Below are positions 35,203-42,233 of a stretch of 64,000 nt of DNA, one piece after another (position 1 is the stretch's first letter; the number at the start of each line of letters is the position of its first letter). The notes under the pieces are model-generated. The model was not told the DNA's origin and ran no database searches. It saw only the letters and a program-made list of their open reading frames with translations. The translations under genes and the position numbers were made by a program. The stretch covers positions 1-64,000 of the forward strand of contig NZ_NWVC01000006.1 of the NCBI RefSeq assembly GCF_002374855.1. Reading direction: 5' to 3'. Source of the stretch: Sphingomonas adhaesiva. Its GTDB lineage: Bacteria; Pseudomonadota; Alphaproteobacteria; Sphingomonadales; Sphingomonadaceae.

Positions 35203-35801
35203 CCCGCCCTGTCCTGCTGGGTCTCACCGGGTCGATCGGCATGGGCAAGTCGACCGTGGCGCAGATGTTCGCCGACGAAGGCGTGCCGGTCTTCGACGCC
35301 GACGCCGCGGTCCACCGCTTGCAGGGGCCGGGCGGCGCGGTCGTCGCCGCGATCGAGGCGCGCTTCCCCGGCACCACCGGCGCGAACGGCGTCGATCGCG
35401 CGGCGCTGGGCGCGGCGGTGCTGGGCGACGATGCCGCGATGAAGGCGCTGGAGGCGATCGTCCATCCCGCAGTGGGGGCCGAACGCGCGGCCTTCCTGGC
35501 GCGCCACGCCGCTGCGCCGCTGGTCGTGTTCGACGTGCCGCTATTGTTCGAAACCGGCGGCGACCGGGGCGTGGACAAGGTGGCGGTCGTCTCCGCCGCG
35601 CCCGACGTGCAGCGCACGCGCACGCTCGCCCGCCCCGGCATGACCGCGGCGAAGTTCGATGCGATGCTGGCGCGCCAGCTGCCCGATGCCGACAAGCGCG
35701 CGCGCGCCGACTGGGTGATCCCCACCGACGTGCCGCTGGACGAAACGCGTGCGGCGGTCCGGCGCGTGATCGCTTGCGTGCGGGGCGGTGAGGGCGGATA
35801 A
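35199..35801 (+). CDS. coaE: Dephospho-CoA kinase
   Basis: The 200-residue kinase makes the last step of coenzyme A synthesis. It shows the P-loop GSIGMGKST (11-19), DADAAVHRL for substrate binding, and the lid region RTRTLARPGMTAAKFDAMLARQ. It overlaps aroE by 4 bases and ends 10 bases before the dnaQ ATG. Length and motif order are as expected. Confidence 0.92.
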   Translation: MTRPVLLGLTGSIGMGKSTVAQMFADEGVPVFDADAAVHRLQGPGGAVVAAIEARFPGTTGANGVDRAALGAAVLGDDAAMKALEAIVHPAVGAERAAFLARHAAAPLVVFDVPLLFETGGDRGVDKVAVVSAAPDVQRTRTLARPGMTAAKFDAMLARQLPDADKRARADWVIPTDVPLDETRAAVRRVIACVRGGEGG

Positions 35802-35811
35802 CGGTACGACC

Positions 35812-36504
35812 ATGCGCGAAATCGTCTTCGATACCGAAACCACCGGGCTCAGCTTCGCGGGCGGGGACCGGATGGTCGAGATCGGCTGCGTCGAACTGGT
35901 CAACCGCTGCGAAACCGGGCGCACCTTCCACGCCTATTTCCATCCCGAACGCGACATGCCGGAGGAAGCGGCGCGGGTGCACGGCCTGCGCATCGACTTC
36001 CTGTCGAAACATCCGGTATTCGCCGCCGGGGTCGACGGGCTGCTGGAGTTCATCGGCGATGCGCCGCTGGTCGCGCACAATGCCGGATTCGACTTCTCCT
36101 TCCTGAACGGAGAGCTGGAACGCTGCGGGCGCGACCCGGTATGCCGGTCGCGGATGGTCGACACGCTGCAGATCGCGCGTTCGCGCCACCCCGGGGCGAA
36201 GCACACGCTCGACGCGCTGTGCAGCCGCTTCGGCGTCGACCGGTCGCATCGCGTGCTGCACGGCGCGCTGCTCGACGCGCAATTGCTGGCGCAGGTCTAT
36301 GTCGAATTGCTGGGCGGGCGGCAGATCGGGCTGGGGCTGGTCAGCGAGGCGGCGGCGCCGGTCGTCGTCGCCGCCACCCCCGCCGCGCCGCCGCGCGCGC
36401 GCCCGTTGCGCGTCTTTTCCGCACCGCCCGAGGAACTGGCGGCGCATGCGGCGTTTGTTCAGAAGATAAAAGAACCGTTGTGGGGGACCGCGGCGTCCGG
36501 TTGA
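35812..36504 (+). CDS. dnaQ: DNA polymerase III epsilon subunit (proofreading exonuclease)
   Basis: The 230-residue 3'-5' exonuclease proofreads replication. It has the DEDDh motifs: FDTETTGL (D7, E9), VAHNAGFDFSFL, and the C-terminal H and D in HRVLHGALLDAQ. The tail after residue 195 is Ala/Pro-rich and ends in a helix for alpha-subunit contact. ATG 35812 is chosen because the first motif follows at once. It closes the maf-aroE-coaE-dnaQ block. Confidence 0.9.
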   Translation: MREIVFDTETTGLSFAGGDRMVEIGCVELVNRCETGRTFHAYFHPERDMPEEAARVHGLRIDFLSKHPVFAAGVDGLLEFIGDAPLVAHNAGFDFSFLNGELERCGRDPVCRSRMVDTLQIARSRHPGAKHTLDALCSRFGVDRSHRVLHGALLDAQLLAQVYVELLGGRQIGLGLVSEAAAPVVVAATPAAPPRARPLRVFSAPPEELAAHAAFVQKIKEPLWGTAASG

Positions 36505-36560
36505 CGCCGACGTACCGGCGATAAGGGGCCTGGCCGGTGCGACGACATGGAGAGCAGCTT

Positions 36561-37151
36561 ATGGATATCCGGGTTTCAGGTCATCAGGTGACGATCGGCG
36601 ATGCGCTGAAGTCGCACGTGCAGGACCGGCTCCAGGGTATCGCGGACAAATATTTCGCCCGCGCCATTTCCGCCGAGGTCACCTTCGGCAAGGGTCCGCA
36701 CGATGCGGGCTTCAAGTGCGACATTGTCGCGCACGTCACGCGCGGACTGGTGCTGAAGGGCGGGCATGGCGCACACGACGCGCATCTGTGCTTCGACGGC
36801 GCGGCCGACAAGATCGAGAAGCAGCTTCGCCGCTACACCCGCCGGCTCAAGGATCGCTCGCCCGCCCATGCCGAGATCGCCGCGGAGCAGGACCGCAACG
36901 GCTATGACAATGCCGGCTATACGCTGTTCGCCGAGCCGGTGGACGAGGAGGACGCCGGCGATGCGCCGCTGGTGATCGCCGAAACCCGCGTCGACGTTCC
37001 CGACGCCAGCGTGTCCGATGCGGTGATGATGCTGGACCTGCGCAATACCCAGGCATTGCTGTTCAAGAACGCCGGCACCGGCTCCTACAATATGGTCTAT
37101 CGCCGCGGGGACGGGACGATCGGCTGGGTCGAACCGCAGCGCGGCGGATGA
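36561..37151 (+). CDS. hpf: Long-form ribosome hibernation promoting factor
   Basis: The 196-residue protein stalls ribosomes as dimers in slow growth. The N-terminal ~110 residues are the RaiA/YfiA fold (VTIGDALKSHVQDRLQGIA, DKIEKQLRRYTRRLKDR). The C-terminal ~60 residues (DAVMMLDLRNTQALLFKNAGTG) form the dimerisation domain that defines the long form. GGAGAG precedes ATG 36561 by about 8 bases. It stands just before ptsN, the usual hpf-ptsN pairing. Confidence 0.9.
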   Translation: MDIRVSGHQVTIGDALKSHVQDRLQGIADKYFARAISAEVTFGKGPHDAGFKCDIVAHVTRGLVLKGGHGAHDAHLCFDGAADKIEKQLRRYTRRLKDRSPAHAEIAAEQDRNGYDNAGYTLFAEPVDEEDAGDAPLVIAETRVDVPDASVSDAVMMLDLRNTQALLFKNAGTGSYNMVYRRGDGTIGWVEPQRGG

Positions 37152-37179
37152 TGCCGTCCCTGCCCCTTTCATAGAAACG

Positions 37180-37653
37180 ATGTCCATGACCGACCTGAGT
37201 GACCTGCTCATGCCCGAGCTGGTCGCCGTGGACCTGTCCGCGGCCTCCCGTAAAAGCCTGTTTCCCCAGCTCGGCGGCCTGATGGCCCCGGCGCTGGGGC
37301 TGGACCCGCGCGCCGTGGCGGAGGCGCTGGCGGCGCGGGAGAAACTGGGGTCGACCGGCTTCGGCGGCGGCGTGGCGATTCCGCATGCGCGCGTCGCCGG
37401 GCTGGACCGGATCGTCATCGGGGTCGCGCGGCTGGCGCAACCGGTTGATTTCGACGCGGTCGACGATCGCCCGGTCGACGTCGTGGTGACGATGCTGTCG
37501 CCGCCGCGCGCCGGCGCCGAACATCTCAAGGCGCTGGCGCGCGTGTCGCGGCGATTCCGCGACCGGCTGTTCGTCGAAAAGCTGCGCGGGGCGGGGTCGC
37601 CCGACGCCATCTACGCGCTTCTGGCATCGGATGTCGGCCGTGACGCCGCCTGA
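37180..37653 (+). CDS. ptsN: PTS IIA-like nitrogen regulatory protein PtsN
   Basis: The 157-residue EIIA(Ntr) protein takes phosphate from NPr and signals nitrogen or potassium status. It has the phospho-acceptor H69 in GGGVAIPHARV and the surrounding EIIA-fructose fold (REKLGSTGFG before it). It follows hpf by 28 bases. Its 3' end overlaps the next gene by 23 bases. No rpoN is nearby, although hpf-ptsN often follow rpoN elsewhere. Confidence 0.9.
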   Translation: MSMTDLSDLLMPELVAVDLSAASRKSLFPQLGGLMAPALGLDPRAVAEALAAREKLGSTGFGGGVAIPHARVAGLDRIVIGVARLAQPVDFDAVDDRPVDVVVTMLSPPRAGAEHLKALARVSRRFRDRLFVEKLRGAGSPDAIYALLASDVGRDAA

Positions 37654-38095
37654 AGGGGCAGAGGCGCATTATCGCGCGCTCGAATCGCTCTATGCCGCGG
37701 CGCCGATCAACCGTTTCTTCGAATCGCGGCTGGCGATTCCCGCGGCGGGCGAATCGCGCATCCACTTCACCGTGGACCAGCGGCATTTCCACGCCGCGGG
37801 CGCCGCGCACGGCACCAGTTACTTCAAGATGCTGGACGACGCCGCCTTCTACGCGTGCAACAGCCTGGTCACCGATCGCTTCCTGCTGACCACGCAGTTC
37901 AGCCTGCTGCTGACCCGTCCGATGGGCGAAGGGCCGGTGGTGGCGGAGGGGCGCTGGATCAGCGGCCAGCGCCGCGTGTTCGTCGCCGAGGCGCGGCTGG
38001 TCGCCGCCGATGGCGAGGAAGTGGCGCGCGGTACCGGCACGTTCATGCGTTCGCGCATCCCGCTCGCCACGCTGCCGGGCTACGCCGCCGGGTGA
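37631..38095 (+). CDS. PaaI-like hotdog-fold thioesterase
   Basis: The 154-residue protein has the hotdog/4HBT pattern: GESRIHFTVDQRHFHAAGAA, then the acidic FKMLDDAAFYACNS active-site helix and a long strand region through [20 protein letters not shown]. It probably hydrolyses acyl-CoA thioesters; the substrate is unknown. ATG 37631 gives a 23-base overlap with ptsN and GTG 37640 gives 14. The DUF1491 gene starts in its stop (GTGA). Confidence 0.82.
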   Translation: MSAVTPPEGAEAHYRALESLYAAAPINRFFESRLAIPAAGESRIHFTVDQRHFHAAGAAHGTSYFKMLDDAAFYACNSLVTDRFLLTTQFSLLLTRPMGEGPVVAEGRWISGQRRVFVAEARLVAADGEEVARGTGTFMRSRIPLATLPGYAAG

Positions 38096-38427
38096 GCGCG
38101 CGGCTGCCCACGCACCTGTCGGTCGCGGCGCTGCTGCGGCGGGTCAACGATTCGGGCGGGATGGCGATGGTGCGCGCGTCGGGCGACGCGGCGACCGGTG
38201 CGCTGCTGATCCTGATCGAGGAGGGGCGGCACATGCGCGCGATCGAGCGGATGCGCGGGCTGGACGATCGCGACTCGATGGTGGCGTGCGGCCCGGCGAG
38301 CGGCGAGGAGCGCGAGGTCGAGGATTATTGGCGCGCCCGCCGCGCGCGCGATCCCGATCTGTGGGTCGTGGAACTGAGCGTCGCAGGCGCCGAACGGTTC
38401 GTCGCTGAAACGATCCTGTCAGATTGA
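38092..38427 (+). CDS. DUF1491 family protein
   Basis: The 111-residue protein starts with GTG in the stop of the hotdog gene. It has the DUF1491 features RLPTHLSVAALLRRVNDSGG, GALLILIEEG and a closing DLWVVELSVAGAERF. It is soluble and probably binds a partner rather than catalysing. The coupling with the hotdog gene is the only hint to role; function is unknown. Confidence 0.8.
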   Translation: MSARLPTHLSVAALLRRVNDSGGMAMVRASGDAATGALLILIEEGRHMRAIERMRGLDDRDSMVACGPASGEEREVEDYWRARRARDPDLWVVELSVAGAERFVAETILSD

Positions 38428-38597
38428 CCCTGTTAACTTCTGTCGGGAATAGGCGGCGCATCGTGTTTCGCGTTGTGCCGCGCCGGTGTGCGATATCGGA
38501 CGGTGACGCAGTCGGGGGGAAATCCGGGCGATCCTGGGGGCTTTAACGCTTCACCGGCGATCGTTTCCGCATACCCACCGCATATCGTTGTTGTCGA

Positions 38598-39248
38598 ATG
38601 TCGTTTGCCTCGCGCGTCGCTACCTTTGCCGCGCTTTCTCTTTCGCTGGTCGGGATGATCGCCCAGAGCTCCGCTGGCCTGGCCGCGGAGTCGCCCACGC
38701 TCCCTACCACCGCCTCGGTGAACCAACTCGCCGCTCCGGCGCCGGTTCCCGCCCCGATTCCCGCGATCGTCGCCACGACGACCCCGCTTCCCGCCGATGC
38801 CTCCGCCACTCCGTCCGACGACGTCGAGGAAGAGGTCGCCTATCCCACCCTCGCCGCCGCCGTCGCCGATCAGTCGGTGCCGTCTAACGCCGGCGACGAC
38901 CTGCGCTGCCTGGCCGGCGCGATCTATTTCGAATCGCGCGGCGAACCGCTCGCCGGCCAGCTCGCCGTCGCGGAGGTGATCCTCAACCGCTCGCAGTCGC
39001 GCCGCTTCGGCGGCAGCGTGTGCGACGTCATCACCCAGCGCGGCCAGTTCTCGTTCGTTCGGGGCGGGAAGATCCCCACCGCCCCGGTCAACAACGACTG
39101 GCGCACCGCGGTCGCCGTCGCCAAGGTCGCGCTGAAGAACGCCTGGGAAAGCAACGCGTCCGAGGCGCTGTATTTCAACGCCCGCCACGTCGGCGGCCCG
39201 TCGCGGGTCAAGGTCGCGGCGATCGGCAACCACATCTTCTATCGCTGA
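38598..39248 (+). CDS. SleB-family cell-wall hydrolase (secreted)
   Basis: The 216-residue protein has a signal peptide (MSFASRVATFAALSLSLVGM) and a Pro/Ala-rich linker. The hydrolase_2 domain starts at about residue 98: RCLAGAIYFESRGEPLAGQL carries the conserved glutamate, then VILNRSQSRRFGGSVCDVI and GQFSF. It should cut peptidoglycan in the periplasm. The 170-bp upstream gap suggests its own promoter. Such genes often act in cell separation in sphingomonads. Confidence 0.85.
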   Translation: MSFASRVATFAALSLSLVGMIAQSSAGLAAESPTLPTTASVNQLAAPAPVPAPIPAIVATTTPLPADASATPSDDVEEEVAYPTLAAAVADQSVPSNAGDDLRCLAGAIYFESRGEPLAGQLAVAEVILNRSQSRRFGGSVCDVITQRGQFSFVRGGKIPTAPVNNDWRTAVAVAKVALKNAWESNASEALYFNARHVGGPSRVKVAAIGNHIFYR

Positions 39249-39283
39249 ACCGGTCGCGCGTCGCGCGGACAGGCTTTGCGTCT

Positions 39284-39298
39284 GTTCGCATGATGTTC
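39284..39298 (+). promoter_or_regulatory. LexA (SOS) box upstream of mmcB
   Basis: GTTC-GCATGAT-GTTC is an exact match to the alphaproteobacterial LexA direct repeat GTTC-N7-GTTC. It ends 14 bases before the mmcB ATG, placing it over the promoter or transcript start. The gene it controls is a known SOS-type repair gene, which supports the site. Confidence 0.8.
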
Positions 39299-39312
39299 TA
39301 TCCGGGGCGGCG

Positions 39313-39804
39313 ATGCTGACGACGCCCCCCTCCTGCCTCGATCCCGCGTCCGATACGCTGTGCGCCGCCGATGTCGCGCGCGGCGTGACGCGGATGCTGC
39401 TGCGCCACGAACTGACCGCGATCGGCGAGGTGCCGCTCGACGGCGGCCGGCGGGCCGACCTGATGGCGATCGACGCGCGCGGGCAATTGGTGATCGTGGA
39501 GATCAAGGTGTCGCGCGCCGACCTGCTCGGCGATGCCAAGTGGCAGGATTATCTGGCGCATTGCGACCGCTTCTACTGGGCGGTGCCGGCGGGGTTCGAT
39601 GCCTCGCCGATCGACGGCGCGGCGTTCCTGCCCGAACGTACCGGGCTTATCGTCGCGGATCGCTACGATGCCGCGATCGTGCGCGAGGCGCGGACCGATC
39701 CGCTCCCCGCGCATGTCCGCAAACGCTGCACGCTCGCCTTCGCGCGCCGCGCCGCGCGCCGGCTGATCGCCGCGCACGATCCGGAGGCGGTGCAGGGGTT
39801 CTGA
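39313..39804 (+). CDS. mmcB: MmcB-family DNA repair protein
   Basis: The 163-residue protein belongs to the MmcB group (mitomycin C-induced in Caulobacter), a PD-(D/E)XK nuclease-like fold. The putative active site is D49 (RRADLMAID) with E63 and K65 (IVEIKVSR). It also has LGDAKWQDYLAHCDRFYW. The SOS box directly upstream implies LexA control and induction by DNA damage. It is convergent with the ankyrin gene. Confidence 0.87.
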   Translation: MLTTPPSCLDPASDTLCAADVARGVTRMLLRHELTAIGEVPLDGGRRADLMAIDARGQLVIVEIKVSRADLLGDAKWQDYLAHCDRFYWAVPAGFDASPIDGAAFLPERTGLIVADRYDAAIVREARTDPLPAHVRKRCTLAFARRAARRLIAAHDPEAVQGF

Positions 39805-39823
39805 CCCCACCCGCCCGCCGGGT

Positions 39824-40444
39824 TCAGCGCAGTTTCGGCCCCGCCACCGCGCGCACCGCCTGCTTGGGCGTATCGTCCAGCAACTTGGCGATCGCGGTCG
39901 CGCGTGCGTCGCGCGTGGCATAATCGCGCGCCGACAGGCCCGCGACATTGTCGGTCTGGTCGGGGTTGCCCCCCGCCGCCAGCACTTCGCGCACCAGCGT
40001 CAGGTCGCGGCGCTGCACCGCGCGGATCAGCGGCGTTTCGCCGCTGCCGTTGGCCAGGTTCGCATTCGCCTTCGCGGTCGCCAGGATCTTGACCATTTCC
40101 GGCTGGCCGGCCTGCACCGCCAGCAGCATCGGCGTGTCGCCGTGCCCGTCGCGGATGTTCGGGTCGGCGCCCTTGGCCAGCAAATAGCGCAGATACGCCG
40201 AATCGCCGCGCTTCACGACGATGTGCAGCGCGCCTTCGCCGTTGGTGACGTCACGCGTGTTGATGATCGTCTGCCCCGGCTGGTCCAGGATCGCGATCAC
40301 CGCATTGCCGTCACCCTTCCGGACCGCGTCGAGGAACTTGTAGCTTTGCGACTGCTGCTGCGCGGCGGCCGGAGTGGTGAGGGGGGCGGCGCAGGCCAGC
40401 AGCAAGGCGGCGCCGAAGAGCGGGCGGAGGGAGCGACGGAACAT
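39824..40444 (-). CDS. Secreted ankyrin-repeat protein
   Basis: The 206-residue protein has a signal peptide (MFRRSLRPLFGAALLLACAA, cleaved after about AAA) and about four ankyrin repeats from residue 40 on: GEGALHIVVKRGD, GDTPMLLAVQAGQP, GETPLIRAVQRRD and a capping repeat. It probably works as a periplasmic protein-binding module. No enzymatic domain is present. It is divergent from the SCO gene. Confidence 0.85.
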   Translation of the reverse strand: MFRRSLRPLFGAALLLACAAPLTTPAAAQQQSQSYKFLDAVRKGDGNAVIAILDQPGQTIINTRDVTNGEGALHIVVKRGDSAYLRYLLAKGADPNIRDGHGDTPMLLAVQAGQPEMVKILATAKANANLANGSGETPLIRAVQRRDLTLVREVLAAGGNPDQTDNVAGLSARDYATRDARATAIAKLLDDTPKQAVRAVAGPKLR

Positions 40445-40507
40445 AGGCCTCGATCGTTGCAGGCGGGGTTGCGCGCCACCCTATAACGCATCACATCTGG
40501 CGCCGCC

Positions 40508-41101
40508 ATGAACATGCCCATCCCGTCCGCGGGTCGCCGGGTCGCCGCCGCGCTTGCGCTGGCGCTCGCGGCCTGTTCGGCCCAGCCCGCCGCCACCCCG
40601 CCGCTGGCGGGGGCGCGGATCGGCGGGCCGTTCACGCTGACCGACCAGAACGGCCGCACCGTCACCGACCGCGATTTCGCGGGCCGCTATCGTATCGTCT
40701 ATTTCGGCTATACCTTCTGCCCGGACGTGTGCCCGGTCGACGTCCAGAACATCTCCGCCGCGCTGAAGCTGGTGGAGGCGAAGGATGCGGCGCTGGGCAA
40801 GCGGATCGTGCCGATCTTCATCACTGTCGATCCCGCGCGCGATACGCCGGCGGTGCTGAAACAGTTCACCGCCGCCTTCCACCCCCGGCTGGTCGGGCTG
40901 ACCGGCAGTGCGGAGGCGATCGCGAAGACCGCCAAGGAATATGGCATCTATTATGCGCGCGGCGCGGGCACTGCCGACGGCTATATGATGGATCACAGCC
41001 GCCAGATCTATCTGTTCGATCCCGACGGCAAGCCGCTCGCGCTGCTGCCCGAAGGCCCGCCGCAGGCGATCGCGGACGAGGTGACGAAATGGGCGCGCTG
41101 A
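40508..41101 (+). CDS. SCO1/SenC-family copper chaperone
   Basis: The 197-residue thioredoxin-fold protein delivers copper to cytochrome oxidase CuA centres. It has a lipoprotein-like signal with Cys23 (LALAAC), the copper-binding C71 and C75 (FCPDVCP) and the conserved His in MMDHSRQIYLFD. It should be periplasmic, anchored by lipid. It overlaps the next gene by 13 bases. No cytochrome oxidase genes are in the window. Confidence 0.9.
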   Translation: MNMPIPSAGRRVAAALALALAACSAQPAATPPLAGARIGGPFTLTDQNGRTVTDRDFAGRYRIVYFGYTFCPDVCPVDVQNISAALKLVEAKDAALGKRIVPIFITVDPARDTPAVLKQFTAAFHPRLVGLTGSAEAIAKTAKEYGIYYARGAGTADGYMMDHSRQIYLFDPDGKPLALLPEGPPQAIADEVTKWAR

Positions 41102-41532
41102 CCGGCCGCTTCTGGGAAGACGTGCCGCTGGGCAAGCTCGACCGCGCGCAGTGGGAAGCGCTGTGCGACGGCTGCGGCAAATGCTGCCTGCACAAGCTGG
41201 AGGATGAGGAGACGGGCGAGCTGATCGCCACCAACGTCGCCTGCCGCCTGCTCGACCGGCGTAGCGGGCAATGTTCCAACTATCGCCACCGCCGCGCGTT
41301 CGTCAGCGAATGCGTGCGGCTGACCGCGGGCAACGTCGATTCGATCGACTGGCTGCCGTCGACCTGCGCCTATCGCCTGCGCGCCGCGGGGCTGCCGCTG
41401 CCCGACTGGCATTATCTGGTATCCGGCGATCGCGAGGCGGTGCATCGCGCGGGCGAATCGGTGCGCGGGTGGACGATCAGCGAGGATGACGCCGGCGACC
41501 TCGAACATCACATGGTCGACCGCACGCTGTGA
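41089..41532 (+). CDS. YcgN-family cysteine cluster protein
   Basis: The 147-residue protein has the UPF0260/YcgN cysteine cluster CDGCGKCCLHKL near residues 27-38, further cysteines in ACRLLD, GQCSNY and STCAYRL, and the tail DWHYLVSGDREAVH. The cysteines may bind a metal or an iron-sulfur cluster. Start ATG 41089 overlaps the SCO stop by 13 bases, and its own stop overlaps the next GTG start. Function is unknown. Confidence 0.88.
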   Translation: MGALTGRFWEDVPLGKLDRAQWEALCDGCGKCCLHKLEDEETGELIATNVACRLLDRRSGQCSNYRHRRAFVSECVRLTAGNVDSIDWLPSTCAYRLRAAGLPLPDWHYLVSGDREAVHRAGESVRGWTISEDDAGDLEHHMVDRTL

Positions 41533-42233
41533 CCGCCGGGCTGGAGGATGGCGACGTCGATGTCGTGCGCCATCCCCGGGCGCGCCGCACCAAACTGTCG
41601 TTCGATCCGGTCAGCGGGCGCGCGCGGCTGACGCTGCCGCCGCGCGCGTCGCTGCGGCGTGCGCTGGACTGGGCGCGCGGGCAGCGGGAGTGGATCGAGC
41701 GCCAGCGCGCCTTGCTGCCGTGCCCACGCCCGTTCGTCGCCGATGCGGTAGTGCCGGTGGAGGGCGTCGACCGCCATATCGTCTGGGACGCTGCCGCCGG
41801 GCGCCTGCCGCGGCTGGACGGGGATCGCCTGGTCGTCGGCGGTCCGGCGGAGATGGTGCCGCGCCGCGTCGCCGCCTGGCTACGCCGCCACGCGCTGGCG
41901 GTGCTGGCGGACGATACCGCCTTCTACGCCGCACGCGCGGGGGTGGAGGTGACCACGGTGACGGTCGGCGATCCTCGCGGTCGCTGGGGCAGCTGCGCCG
42001 CGCATGGCGCGATCCGCTACAGCTGGCGGCTGATCCTCGCGCCCGCCGACGTGCGCCGCGCGACCGCCGCTCATGAAGTGGCGCACCGTGTCCACATGAA
42101 CCATTCGCCCGCCTTCCACGCGCTGGTTGCGACGCTTTACGGCCGCGATCCCGCGCCGGAGCGTGCGTGGCTGCGCGCGCACGGCGCGGCGCTTCACTGG
42201 TTCGGGCGTTCGGGCGGGGTGCGCGGCGGCTGA
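41529..42233 (+). CDS. YgjP-like M48-type metallopeptidase
   Basis: The 234-residue protein has the zinc-binding HEVAH at residues 182-186 in ATAAHEVAHRVHMNHSPAFH, plus RGRWGSCAAHGAIRYSWRLI, the YgjP/DUF45 signature. It probably acts as a cytoplasmic peptidase; YgjP-like proteins are poorly characterised. It starts with GTG overlapping the YcgN gene by 4 bases and overlaps the convergent PBP1A gene by 40 bases at the 3' end. Confidence 0.85.
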   Translation: MTAGLEDGDVDVVRHPRARRTKLSFDPVSGRARLTLPPRASLRRALDWARGQREWIERQRALLPCPRPFVADAVVPVEGVDRHIVWDAAAGRLPRLDGDRLVVGGPAEMVPRRVAAWLRRHALAVLADDTAFYAARAGVEVTTVTVGDPRGRWGSCAAHGAIRYSWRLILAPADVRRATAAHEVAHRVHMNHSPAFHALVATLYGRDPAPERAWLRAHGAALHWFGRSGGVRGG

